Origin: Vallicoccus soli
GTDB lineage: Bacteria; Actinomycetota; Actinomycetes; Motilibacterales; Motilibacteraceae
Assembly: GCF_003594885.1 (NCBI RefSeq)
Contig: NZ_QZEZ01000010.1
Location: forward strand, 49,071-113,070
Reading direction: 5' to 3'
Length of the DNA stretch: 64,000 nucleotides
The stretch's first letter is position 1. Each line of letters starts with the position of its first letter. Positions 38,847-47,555 of this stretch are shown piece by piece. Below the pieces are notes generated by a model, which made no database searches, was not told where the DNA came from, and saw only the letters and a list, made by a program, of their open reading frames with translations. Both the position numbers and the translations under genes were made by a program.

Positions 38847-41618
38847 TCAGGACACGGAGGAGTACGCGACGACGCCGCGGCGCACCGCGTCGACGGCCTC
38901 CTGGGCGGTGCGGCGGACCCGGGAGCCCTCCGGGGCGGCGGTCGCGACCTGGCCGAGCAGGTCGATGAGCTGCTTGCACCAGCGCACGAAGTCGCCGGCC
39001 TGCAGGTCCGCGTCGGAGAGGACCTCCTCGAGCCGGTGCCCGGAGGCCCAGCGCCAGGCGGCCCACGAGAAGCCGAGGTCGGGCTCGCGCAGGAAGTCCA
39101 GCCGGTGCGCCCTCTCCCGCGCCTCGAGGGCGAACCACAGGTCGCGCATGCGGGTGAGCGCCTGCTCGACCCGGCCCCGCGGGACCCGCGCGACGGTGCC
39201 GTCCTCGCTGGAGCGCGACTCGTACACGAGGGTGGCGACGCAGGAGGCGAGCTCGGCGGGGTCGAGGTCCTCCCAGACGCCGGTGCGCAGGCACTCGGCG
39301 GTGAGCAGGTCGAGCTCGCTGTAGAGCCGGCCGAGCCGGCGGCCCTCGTCGGTGACCACGAGCGCGTCGCCCTCGGGCGCGAGGTAGCCGAGCTCGGCGA
39401 GCAGGGCGCAGACCCGGTCGAAGGTGCGGGCGATGGTGCCGGTGCGCCCGGCGACCCGGCGCCGCAGCCCCTCGGTGTCGCGCAGCAGCTTCGCGTGCCG
39501 CTCGGCCCAGCGCGCGTGGTCCTCGCGCTCGTCGCAGCCGTGGCAGGGGTGCTGGCGCAGCAGGCGCCGCAGCCGCGCCAGCTCCGGGTCGTCCGCGGCG
39601 GCCGAGCGCTGCTTGCGCGGGCGCGTCTCGTCGTGGTCGAGGCCGGTGGCCCGCATGGTCGAGGCCAGGTCGCGCCGGTGCTGCGGGTTGCGCGCGTTGA
39701 AGGCCTTGGGGACCCGTACGCGGTCCAGCGCCATGACGGGCGAGGGGAAGTCGACCATCGACAGCGTCTTGACCTGGCGGTCCGCGGTGAGCACGGTCGG
39801 GCGCGGCCCGTCGAGGCCGCCGGTGGTGGTCTCCAGGACCACGGCGAGCCCGGCGCGGCGCCCGGTGGGCACGCGGATGACGTCGCCGGGGCGCAGGGCC
39901 TCGACGCTGGCCGCGGCCTGGGCCCGCCGGTCGGCCGCGTTCTCGCGGGACAGCCCGGCCTCGCGCTCCTTGATCGCCCGGCGCAGGCCGGCGTACTCCT
40001 CGAAGTCGCCGAGGTGGCACGTCATGGCCTCGCGGTAGCCCTCGAGCGCCTCCTCGTTGCGGCGCACCTGCCGGGCGAGGCCGACGACGGCGCGGTCGGC
40101 CTGGAACTGCGCGAACGACGCCTCGAGCAGCTCGCGGGCGGTGGCCTGCCCGACGCTGCCGACGAGGTTGACGGCCATGTTGTACGAGGGCCGGAAGCTC
40201 GAGCGCAGCGGGTACGTGCGCGTGGAGGCCAGGCCGGCGACCGCGCGCGGGTCCATGCCCTGCTGCCACAGGACGACCGCGTGCCCCTCGACGTCGATGC
40301 CGCGCCGGCCGGCGCGCCCGGTGAGCTGGGTGTACTCCCCCGGCGTCACGTCGACGTGCGCCTCGCCGTTCCACTTGACGAGCCGCTCCAGCACGACCGA
40401 GCGGGCGGGCATGTTGATGCCCAGCGCCAGGGTCTCGGTGGCGAAGACCGCGCGCACGAGGCCGCGGGCGAAGAGGTGCTCGACGACCTCCTTGAAGGTC
40501 GGCAGCAGGCCCGCGTGGTGCGCGGCGATGCCGCGCTCGAGCCCGTCGAGCCAGTCGTGGTAGCCCAGGACCGCGAGGTCCTGGTCGGGGATGTCGGCGG
40601 TGCGCTGCTCGACGATGGAGCGGATCTCCAGCCGCTCGGCCTGGGTGGTGAGGCGCAGGCCCGCCGCCAGGCACTGCCGCACGGCGTCCTGGCAGCCGGC
40701 GCGGCTGAAGATGAAGGTGATCGCGGGCAGCAGGCCCTCGGCGTCGAGCCGGTTCACCACGTCGACCCGGCTCGGGCGCTGGTACGTCGCCGGCCGCCGC
40801 CCGCCGTGGCGCCGGCGGCTGTCGCGCCCGCCGAAGCGGTCCTCGTCGCGGGCCAGGCGCACCAGCTCGGGGTTGACGTGCAGCTTCGTGCGCGGCCCGT
40901 CGCCGTCGGGCGGCGCCTCCTGGTCCTCGGTGACGAAGAGGTCGTAGAGGCGTTGGCCGACGAGGACGTGCTGCCAGAGCGGGACCGGGCGGTGCTCCTC
41001 GAGCACGACGGTCGTGTCGCCGCGCACGGTCTGCAGCCAGTCGCCGAACTCCTCGGCGTTGCTGACGGTCGCGGAGAGGGAGACCAGCCGCACCCCGTCC
41101 GGCAGGTGGATGATCACCTCCTCCCACACGCCGCCGCGGAAGCGGTCCGCGAGGTAGTGCACCTCGTCCATGACGACGAACCCGAGCCCGGACAGGGTGT
41201 GCGAGCCCGCGTAGAGCATGTTGCGCAGCACCTCGGTCGTCATGACGACGACCGGCGCCTCGCCGTTGATCGTGTTGTCGCCGGTGAGCAGGCCGACCCG
41301 GTCGCTGCCGTAGCGGCGGACGAGGTCGGCGTACTTCTGGTTCGACAGCGCCTTGATCGGCGTGGTGTAGAAGCACTTCTGGCCCGCGGCCAGCGCGAGG
41401 TGCACGGCGAACTCGCCGACGACGGTCTTGCCGGAGCCGGTGGGGGCGGCGACGAGCACGCCGTGCCCGCCCTCGAGCGCCTCGCAGGCGCGCACCTGGA
41501 AGTCGTCGAGGCCGAAGGGGTAGTCCTGGCGGAACCGGGTGAGCTCGCTGCGGCTCTCCCGCTGCTGCCGGCGGGCCCGTTCGCGTGCCTGGGCGAACCG
41601 CTCGGCGGGAGTGGTCAT
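38847..41618 (-). CDS. helY: Ski2-like DEVH helicase HelY
   Basis: A 923-residue superfamily 2 helicase of the Ski2/Mtr4 group. Walker A (APTGSGKT) is at residues 58-65 and the DEVH box is VMDEVHYLAD, with SLSATVSN, and QLTGRAGRRGID as motif VI. A C-terminal helical region follows. It is the last gene of the pafB-pafC-tatA-tatC-lipid kinase-helY block, the same order as in mycobacteria. The ATG overlaps the lipid kinase stop (ATGA), and a TAGCAT hexamer lies seven bases upstream, so a separate leaderless transcript is possible. Confidence 0.94.
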   Translation of the reverse strand: MTTPAERFAQARERARRQQRESRSELTRFRQDYPFGLDDFQVRACEALEGGHGVLVAAPTGSGKTVVGEFAVHLALAAGQKCFYTTPIKALSNQKYADLVRRYGSDRVGLLTGDNTINGEAPVVVMTTEVLRNMLYAGSHTLSGLGFVVMDEVHYLADRFRGGVWEEVIIHLPDGVRLVSLSATVSNAEEFGDWLQTVRGDTTVVLEEHRPVPLWQHVLVGQRLYDLFVTEDQEAPPDGDGPRTKLHVNPELVRLARDEDRFGGRDSRRRHGGRRPATYQRPSRVDVVNRLDAEGLLPAITFIFSRAGCQDAVRQCLAAGLRLTTQAERLEIRSIVEQRTADIPDQDLAVLGYHDWLDGLERGIAAHHAGLLPTFKEVVEHLFARGLVRAVFATETLALGINMPARSVVLERLVKWNGEAHVDVTPGEYTQLTGRAGRRGIDVEGHAVVLWQQGMDPRAVAGLASTRTYPLRSSFRPSYNMAVNLVGSVGQATARELLEASFAQFQADRAVVGLARQVRRNEEALEGYREAMTCHLGDFEEYAGLRRAIKEREAGLSRENAADRRAQAAASVEALRPGDVIRVPTGRRAGLAVVLETTTGGLDGPRPTVLTADRQVKTLSMVDFPSPVMALDRVRVPKAFNARNPQHRRDLASTMRATGLDHDETRPRKQRSAAADDPELARLRRLLRQHPCHGCDEREDHARWAERHAKLLRDTEGLRRRVAGRTGTIARTFDRVCALLAELGYLAPEGDALVVTDEGRRLGRLYSELDLLTAECLRTGVWEDLDPAELASCVATLVYESRSSEDGTVARVPRGRVEQALTRMRDLWFALEARERAHRLDFLREPDLGFSWAAWRWASGHRLEEVLSDADLQAGDFVRWCKQLIDLLGQVATAAPEGSRVRRTAQEAVDAVRRGVVAYSSVS

Positions 41619-42505
41619 GCCCTCGATGCTACGTGGCGCGGTCCCGGCGCCCCGAGGACGCGCACGGCGCCGGGCACCGCCCGCACCGTCACCGGCAGCG
41701 GAGCGACCGGCTCCCCGTCCGCCCAGGCCCCCGGCGGTGCCGCCCTCGTCCCCCTCGCTGCGCATGCCGGGCCCCTGCCCGCGCCGGCCGGCTCCACGCG
41801 CACGACCCGCGCACGGTGCGCGACGACCGCCGGGTGCCCGAGGTGGCTCCCGGCGTAGATCCGCGGCAGCAGCGCCGCGAGCCGCGGCACGGCGAGCGGG
41901 CGCACGAGCACCACGTCGAGCAGGCCGTCGTGCGGGTCGGCGCCCGGGCAGATCCGCAGCCCCCCGCCGTACGTGCTGCCGCTGCCCACCGCGAGCAGCA
42001 CGGCCTCCTCCTGCACCTCGCGCCCGTCGAGGACCAGCCGGTACGGGCGCGCCCGCAGCGCGGGCAGGGCGGCGACGGCGGCGGCGGGGTAGCGCGCGGG
42101 GCCGCGCGGGCGGCGCAGCGCGCGGGCGCGCTCGGCGACCACCGCGTCGTAGCCGGCGCAGAGGACGGAGAGGAACCAGCGCTCGCCGCCGGGCGCGTCG
42201 AGGAGCCCGGCGTCGACCGGCGACCAGTGCCCGGCGAGGACGGCGTCCAGCGCGGCGTCCGCGTCGCGGGGCAGGCCGAGCGAGCGGGCCACGTCGTCGC
42301 CGGAGCCGGCGGGCACGACCCCGAGCCGGACCGGGGTGGCAGCCACCTGCTGCAGCGCGAGGTGCACCGTGCCGTCCCCGCCGAGCGCGACGACCGCGTC
42401 GACGCCGTGGCGCAGGGCCTCCCGCAGCTGGCGCTCGGCCGAGAGCGGGCCGGGCCCGCCGACGGGGACCACGGCGACGCCCGCGGCGCGCAGGCGCGCC
42501 AGCAC
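41615..42505 (-). CDS. Diacylglycerol/lipid kinase family protein
   Basis: A lipid kinase of the DAGK catalytic family; the span given is from the first usual start (GTG 42505, 296 residues). Motifs are VVALGGDGTVHLAL and GSGDDVARSLGLP. The frame upstream of the GTG still encodes the family's N-terminus (RVALLTGGAAGSGRAARLL), up to about 42577, but has no ATG, GTG or TTG before it enters tatC. The real start is therefore upstream and non-canonical (for example CTG), or the gene has lost it. The stop overlaps the helY start (ATGA). Confidence 0.82.
   Translation of the reverse strand: MLARLRAAGVAVVPVGGPGPLSAERQLREALRHGVDAVVALGGDGTVHLALQQVAATPVRLGVVPAGSGDDVARSLGLPRDADAALDAVLAGHWSPVDAGLLDAPGGERWFLSVLCAGYDAVVAERARALRRPRGPARYPAAAVAALPALRARPYRLVLDGREVQEEAVLLAVGSGSTYGGGLRICPGADPHDGLLDVVLVRPLAVPRLAALLPRIYAGSHLGHPAVVAHRARVVRVEPAGAGRGPACAARGTRAAPPGAWADGEPVAPLPVTVRAVPGAVRVLGAPGPRHVASRA
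41626..41631 (-). promoter_or_regulatory. Probable -10 hexamer of helY
   Basis: TAGCAT on the minus strand, seven bases before the helY ATG and inside the last codons of the lipid kinase gene. Confidence 0.4.
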
Positions 42506-42587
42506 CGGGGTCAGGAGCCGCGCGGCGCGCCCGCTCCCCGCGGCGCCCCCGGTCAGGAGGGCGACCCGCCGGGGCGGCGCGCCGGGC

Positions 42588-43493
42588 TCAGAGCAGGTCG
42601 TCGTCGTCGTAGCGCGAGCGCGGCTCGCGCGAGGGCGCCGGCATGGGCGCGGCCTCGTCGTCGGCCAGCTCGGAGTAGTCGACGCCGTCGATGAGCTGGT
42701 GCTTGCGCCGGCGGTCGAGCAGGAAGCAGATGCCGGTGGCGATGAAGTAGAGGACGAGCATCGGCAGCGCCAGCGCGCAGAGCGTGACCGGGTCGCCGGA
42801 CGGCGTCGCCACCGCCGCGAAGACGAACGAGCCGAGGACGACGGGGCGCCAGGCGCCGAGCAGCGCCCGCGCGGAGACGATCTGCACGAGGTTGAGCGCG
42901 ACGACGAAGACCGGCAGCACGAACGCGACGCCGAAGACGATGAACATCCGGGTCACGAACGCCAGGTAGCGGTCGAAGCCGATGATGTTCGCGACGTCCT
43001 GCGGGGTCGGGTTGAAGCCGATGAGCAGGTCGAAGCCCTTGGGCAGGAAGACGTACGCCACGACGGCGCCGCCGATGAACAGCGGCGCGGCGCTGAAGAC
43101 GAAGGCCAGGCCCCAGCGGCGCTCGTTCTTGTGCAGGCCCGGGTTGATGAAGGCCCACAGCTGGTAGAACCACACCGGGCTCGACAGGAACAGCCCCGCG
43201 AGGCAGCAGATCTTCAGCGCGTAGCTGAACGGGTCCGCGATGCCCTGGAAGTTCAGCGTGACGGTGGCGCCCTGCTCGGCGTACTGGTCCTTGATCGTGT
43301 TGAACGGCCCGGCGATGAGCGCGAAGAGCTCGGAGTAGAAGAAGAAGCAGGCGACCGTCACCACGGCGAAGGCCAGGACGGCGCGCGTGAGGCGCCGCCG
43401 GAGCTCCCGCAGGTGCTCCATGAGGGGCATGCGCCCCTCGTCGTCGGGGTCCGGGGCCGTGCCCAGCCCCGACCGCTCGGTGGTGTCCGTCAT
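42588..43493 (-). CDS. tatC: Sec-independent translocase subunit TatC
   Basis: A 301-residue six-helix membrane protein that recognises twin-arginine signal peptides. The N-terminus RMPLMEHLRELRRRLTRAVL, the loop FQGIADPFSYALKICCLAG and FINPGLHKNERR are classic TatC. The C-terminal tail ends in a run of aspartates (RYDDDDLL). The Shine-Dalgarno GGAG is four bases before the ATG. It follows tatA by 88 bp; tatB is not in the window and is elsewhere in such genomes. Confidence 0.96.
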   Translation of the reverse strand: MTDTTERSGLGTAPDPDDEGRMPLMEHLRELRRRLTRAVLAFAVVTVACFFFYSELFALIAGPFNTIKDQYAEQGATVTLNFQGIADPFSYALKICCLAGLFLSSPVWFYQLWAFINPGLHKNERRWGLAFVFSAAPLFIGGAVVAYVFLPKGFDLLIGFNPTPQDVANIIGFDRYLAFVTRMFIVFGVAFVLPVFVVALNLVQIVSARALLGAWRPVVLGSFVFAAVATPSGDPVTLCALALPMLVLYFIATGICFLLDRRRKHQLIDGVDYSELADDEAAPMPAPSREPRSRYDDDDLL

Positions 43494-43581
43494 CGTGCTC
43501 CGTCAGCCGGGGCCGCCGGGCGTGGCCCGGACGGCGCGTGCCCTGCCCGGGTGCCGGGCAGGGCGCGAGCGGGGGTCGGGC

Positions 43582-43863
43582 TCAGATGTCGCCGTGCGTC
43601 TGGCGGGCGCTCTGCTGCTGGCGGTCCGCGGCGCTCTCCACGCGGCCCTCGAGCGGGCGGGCGTCGTAGCGGACCTGGTCGGTCTGCGACGTCTGGGTCG
43701 GGTGCGCCGGCTTGTCCTCCTCGCGCATCTCCTTGACCTCGGTCTTGAAGATCTTCATCGAGCGGGCGACGCTGCGCGACATGTCGGGCAGGCGCTTGGC
43801 ACCGAAGAGGAACACCAGCACGACGAGGATGATCAGGAGCTCGGGGGCGCCGAGGTTGGGCAT
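43582..43863 (-). CDS. tatA: Sec-independent translocase subunit TatA
   Basis: A 93-residue protein with one N-terminal TM helix (LLIILVVLVFLFGAKRLPDM), the Phe-Gly hinge, and an amphipathic helix (SRSVARSMKIFKTEVKEM). The hydrophilic tail is rich in Gln and Arg. TatA oligomerises to form the Tat pore. GAGGT lies six bases before the ATG. It is in the conserved block between the zinc-ribbon gene and tatC. Confidence 0.96.
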   Translation of the reverse strand: MPNLGAPELLIILVVLVFLFGAKRLPDMSRSVARSMKIFKTEVKEMREEDKPAHPTQTSQTDQVRYDARPLEGRVESAADRQQQSARQTHGDI

Positions 43864-43959
43864 GGGACGACCTCACTCGTAGGGGACGTGACGCACTCTA
43901 CGCCGTCCGGGTGCGTCGTGGCGGTGTCGGCGCGGTGGACGTCCCGCGAACGGGCCGCC

Positions 43960-44292
43960 TCAGGCGCCGGAGCTGGGGGTGAGCAGCGCCGTGAGGGTGT
44001 CCACGCGGTCCAGGGCGAGCGCGAAGTCGAGCACGTCGTCGTACGAGATGCGGTCGCCGGCGCGGACCTCGAGGGCCTCGGCGGGGATGGTCCAGCGCTC
44101 GGCGCGCACGCCGCCGGAGACGAGCAGCGCGACGATCTCCTCGTCGGCCGGCTTGCGGACCTCGCTGGTGCACTTGGCGCAGTGGAACGAGTAGAAGGAG
44201 CGCTCGGTCACGTTCGCCACGACGAGGCGCAGCTGCGTGGGGGTCAGCTCCACGTCGCCGCACGTGGGGCAGGAGGCCTTGATCGTCGTCAT
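43960..44292 (-). CDS. Conserved zinc-ribbon protein of the paf-tat block
   Basis: A 110-residue protein with two CxxC pairs, CPTCGD at residues 7-12 and CAKCTS near 40, consistent with an N-terminal zinc ribbon. The rest is helical and acidic (DDVLDFALALDRVDTLTALL). GGAGGGAA lies just before the ATG. It is a conserved actinobacterial hypothetical that usually sits between pafC and tatA. I assign no function. Confidence 0.8.
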   Translation of the reverse strand: MTTIKASCPTCGDVELTPTQLRLVVANVTERSFYSFHCAKCTSEVRKPADEEIVALLVSGGVRAERWTIPAEALEVRAGDRISYDDVLDFALALDRVDTLTALLTPSSGA

Positions 44293-44444
44293 GTCGGTTC
44301 CCTCCGGGGTGGACGCCCCTGGTTGGCGTCCCACCTGTCCTCGGCAGGGTCCCGCGCGGGCTTGACGACCAGTTGCCGGACGTGCTGGGACCACCCGGGC
44401 GGAGCAGGCCGCAGGGCCCGGGCCGTGCGCTCGCGGCGGCCCGC

Positions 44445-45452
44445 TCAGGCGTACGCGTCGAGCGCGGCGCGGGCCTCGCGGCGCACGTCCTCGGCGAGCC
44501 CCGGCGGGTCGACGACCCGCCCCTGCCCGCCGAGGCGCAGCGCGAGCCGGCCCACCCAGCGCGGGTCGGGGGTGCGCAGGCGCACCTGCAGGCGCCCCTC
44601 CCCCAGCTCCACCACGGAGTCGCACGGGTAGTACTCCGCGACCCAGCGCGCCGGCGGGTCGAGCTCGAGGGTCACGACGGTGTCGGCCTCGGACGGCTGG
44701 AACAGCCCCTCGCCCACGTCGCGCGGCTCGGCGTGCTCGGGCACGCGGGCCGGCTCGTCGAGCACGCGCAGCCCCTGCACGCGGTCGAGGCGGAAGAGGC
44801 GCACCCCGTCGGCGCGGCGGCACCAGGCCTCGAGGTACGCCCTGCCCTCGACGATGAGCAGGCGCATCGGCTCGACGTCCCGCTCGGTCGTCTCGTCGCG
44901 GCCGGGCACGTAGTAGCTCAGGTGCAGGCGCCGCCCCCCGGCGAGCGCCCGGCGCACCTCGGGCACGACGTCGTCGTCGGTCTCCACGGCCACCGCCACG
45001 TGCGCGGCGAGGGCGGCGGCGTCGCCCGCGGCGCGCTCGAGCTTGGCGACGGTGCGGTCGAGCGCGTCGCGGTCCACCAGCGCGCGCCCCCCGTCGCCCG
45101 TGCCGCCGGGCCCGCCGGGCCCCGCCTCGCCGAGCGCGTCGGCGAGGGTGCGCAGCCCGACGAGCAGCGCGGCCGCCTCGTCGGCGCCGAGGCGCAGCGG
45201 GCGCGCGATGGTGTCGGCGTTGGAGACGTGGATGTAGCCGCCCTCGAAGGACGCCTCGATGAGGTCGTCGGGCAGGTGCCCGGGCAGCCCGCAGACGAAG
45301 AGCAGCTGCAGGTCCTCCAGCAGGCGCGCCTCGGTGATGCCGAACGTCCGCGCGACGTCCTCGACCCGGGCGCCGGGCCGCGCGGTGAGGTACGGGACGA
45401 GGGCGAGCAGGCGCGCCAGCCGCTCGGAGGCCCCGGTGCCGGCCCGGCTCAC
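44445..45452 (-). CDS. pafC: WYL-domain regulator PafC
   Basis: A 335-residue WYL protein. An N-terminal winged helix (ARLLALVPYLTARPGARVEDVARTFG) is followed by a WYL domain with YVPGRDETTERDVEPM and YLEAWCRRADGVRLFRLDRV, and then a WCX domain. In mycobacteria PafB and PafC form a heterodimer that activates the LexA/RecA-independent DNA-damage regulon. The WYL tripeptide itself is degenerate here, as is common for PafC. The GTG start overlaps the pafB stop (GTGA). Confidence 0.92.
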   Translation of the reverse strand: MSRAGTGASERLARLLALVPYLTARPGARVEDVARTFGITEARLLEDLQLLFVCGLPGHLPDDLIEASFEGGYIHVSNADTIARPLRLGADEAAALLVGLRTLADALGEAGPGGPGGTGDGGRALVDRDALDRTVAKLERAAGDAAALAAHVAVAVETDDDVVPEVRRALAGGRRLHLSYYVPGRDETTERDVEPMRLLIVEGRAYLEAWCRRADGVRLFRLDRVQGLRVLDEPARVPEHAEPRDVGEGLFQPSEADTVVTLELDPPARWVAEYYPCDSVVELGEGRLQVRLRTPDPRWVGRLALRLGGQGRVVDPPGLAEDVRREARAALDAYA

Positions 45453-46426
45453 GCCGCCCCCTCCCCCGCCGCCGTCGGCCGCTCGAGCACGCCGCGCAGG
45501 CGCCGTACGACGGCCTCGCGCGCCTCGGGCGGGTCGAGGACGACGACCGCCGCGCCGAGGCCGCACACGGCGTCGGCGAGGTGCCCCGCGTCGGCGTACG
45601 GCACCTCCAGGACGTCCCAGCCGTCGCCGTCGGGGCGTGCCGCCGTGGCCTGGCGCCGCAGGAACCCCGCGGCGCCGGTGCGGGCCCGGACCGTGGCCGT
45701 GCCGCTCACCGGCACCTCGTTGGCCCGGGCGACCTCGCGGCGCACGTCGACGCCCTCGGGCACGACGACCGCGCCCGCGGGGCCGACGCCCTTGACCGGG
45801 CCGGTGATGCGGCTGAGGCGGAAGACGCGCGCGGCGCCGCGGTCGCGGTCGTGGCCGACGAGGTACCACCGCCCGTGCCAGGAGACGACGCCCCACGGCT
45901 CGACGCTGCGGGGCGAGGACCCCGAGCCCGGGCGGCGGTAGTCGAACCGCACCGCCCGCCGGTCGCGCACGGCCTCCCACAGCGGGCCGAAGGCGGCCTC
46001 GGCGGCGTCGACGCGCGGCTCGATGCCCGCGATCGCGATCTCGTCCGGGTCGACCCCGTCGGCGCGCAGCTTGAGCAGGGCGCTCGACGCGGCCCCGGCC
46101 AGCGAGGCCTGCTGCCAGGCGCGGGCGGCCAGGCCGAGCACCGCCATCTCGTCCGGGGCGAAGGAGACCTCCGGCAGCGCGTACGCGTCGCGCCGGATCC
46201 GGTAGCCGACCTCGTCCTCGAACCAGGCGCTGTTGCTGCCCGTCTCGACGGGCACGCCCATCTCGCGCAGCTCGTCCTTGTCGCGCTCGAAGGTGCGCTC
46301 GAAGGCCTCCTGCGCCTCGGCGTAGCCGGGGACGGCGCGGCGGATCTCCTCGCGGGAGAGGTAGCGCGGCGCCGCGAGCAGGCAGATGACGAGGTTGAGC
46401 AGCCGCTCGGTCTTCGCCTTGGACAC
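45449..46426 (-). CDS. pafB: WYL-domain regulator PafB
   Basis: A 325-residue partner of PafC. The N-terminal DNA-binding part is KTERLLNLVICLLAAPRYLSREEI and EAFERTFERDKDELREMG. The WYL domain has an intact WYL (GRWYLVGHD) followed by RVFRLSRITG. It is first of the block pafB-pafC-zinc ribbon-tatA-tatC-lipid kinase-helY. A perfect AGGAGGTGG lies about six bases before the GTG, the strongest ribosome-binding site in the region. It diverges from DUF3866. Confidence 0.92.
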   Translation of the reverse strand: MSKAKTERLLNLVICLLAAPRYLSREEIRRAVPGYAEAQEAFERTFERDKDELREMGVPVETGSNSAWFEDEVGYRIRRDAYALPEVSFAPDEMAVLGLAARAWQQASLAGAASSALLKLRADGVDPDEIAIAGIEPRVDAAEAAFGPLWEAVRDRRAVRFDYRRPGSGSSPRSVEPWGVVSWHGRWYLVGHDRDRGAARVFRLSRITGPVKGVGPAGAVVVPEGVDVRREVARANEVPVSGTATVRARTGAAGFLRRQATAARPDGDGWDVLEVPYADAGHLADAVCGLGAAVVVLDPPEAREAVVRRLRGVLERPTAAGEGAA

Positions 46427-46471
46427 GCCCCGCCACCTCCTTCCGCCGGCCCTCAACCTACCTGCCGCCGG

Positions 46472-46477
46472 TAGCGT
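46472..46477 (+). promoter_or_regulatory. Probable -10 hexamer of the DUF3866 gene
   Basis: TAGCGT, seven bases before GTG 46485, with no ribosome-binding site. It lies in the 58-bp space shared with divergent pafB. Confidence 0.5.
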
Positions 46478-46484
46478 TCCCGGC

Positions 46485-47555
46485 GTGGTGAGGTGGCGCT
46501 CCGGGACGGTGGTGTCGACCGGCCGCGCCTGGCGCGGGTCGCTCGAGCTCGTGGTCGACGTCGGGGGCCGGGAGGTGCGCGCCCTCGCGCACCCGCCCCT
46601 CGTGGGCACGCCGGAGCCCGGCGACCGGGTGCTGCTCAACGCCACCGCGCTGGAGATGGGCCTCGGCACGGGCGGCGTCGCGCAGGTGGTGGCGCTGCCC
46701 GACCGGCTGCCCGCCGACCCGCCGCCGGGCCCCGGGCACCTGGTCAAGGCCCGCTACACGCCGCTGCAGGCCACCGTCCTCGGCGTCGACGAGCAGGACT
46801 CCGAGCACCACGGGCTGCTCGAGGCGGCCGACGACCTCGAGGCGATGCCGGTGGTCGTCGCGGACCTGCACTCCGCCCTGCCGGCGGTGCTCGCGGGCCT
46901 GCGCGCGGACCGGCCGGGGGCGCGGGCGGCGTACGTCATGACCGACGGCGGCGCCCTGCCCCTGTGGTTCAGCCGCACCGTGGCCGCCCTGCGCGACGCG
47001 GGCTGGCTGGCGGGCTCGGTCACCGTGGGGCAGGCGTTCGGCGGCGACCTCGAGGCGGTGACCCTGCACACCGGGCTGCTCGCGGCGCGGCACGTGCTCG
47101 GGGCTGACGTCGCCGTGGTGGCGCAGGGGCCGGGCAACCTCGGCACGGGCACCCGCTGGGGCTTCTCGGGCGTGGCGGCCGGCGAGGCCGTCAACGCGGT
47201 CGCGGCGCTCGACGGCCGGCCGGTCGCCGCCCTGCGCGTGTCCGACGCCGACCCCCGCGAGCGGCACCGCGGGGTGTCCCACCACAGCCTCACCGCGTAC
47301 GGGCGGGTCGCGCTCGCCGCCGCCGACGTGCCGGTGCCCGTGCTCGACGGCCCGTTCGGGGCCCGGGTGCGCCGCGACGCGGAGGTGCTGGCCGGGCGCC
47401 ACCGGCTCGTCGAGGTGCCCGTGGGCGGGCTCGAGCCGGCGCTGCGCGCGGCGCCGGTGCGCCTGTCGAGCATGGGACGCTCGCTCGACGCGGACCGCGC
47501 GTGCTTCCTGGCCTCGGCCGCCGCGGGGCGGCACGCCGCCGGGCTCCTGGGGTGA
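46485..47555 (+). CDS. DUF3866 family protein
   Basis: A 356-residue soluble protein of the DUF3866 family, conserved in actinobacteria and Firmicutes. The N-terminal beta-rich part (GTVVSTGRAWRGSLELVVDV) is followed by a Rossmann-like part with VMTDGGALPLWFSRTVAAL and GPGNLGTGTRWGFSG, and then VSHHSLTAYGRV. The catalytic role, if any, is unknown. It is transcribed away from pafB, and its stop overlaps the start of the ABC exporter (GTGA). GTG 46488 is the alternative start. Confidence 0.85.
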   Translation: MVRWRSGTVVSTGRAWRGSLELVVDVGGREVRALAHPPLVGTPEPGDRVLLNATALEMGLGTGGVAQVVALPDRLPADPPPGPGHLVKARYTPLQATVLGVDEQDSEHHGLLEAADDLEAMPVVVADLHSALPAVLAGLRADRPGARAAYVMTDGGALPLWFSRTVAALRDAGWLAGSVTVGQAFGGDLEAVTLHTGLLAARHVLGADVAVVAQGPGNLGTGTRWGFSGVAAGEAVNAVAALDGRPVAALRVSDADPRERHRGVSHHSLTAYGRVALAAADVPVPVLDGPFGARVRRDAEVLAGRHRLVEVPVGGLEPALRAAPVRLSSMGRSLDADRACFLASAAAGRHAAGLLG

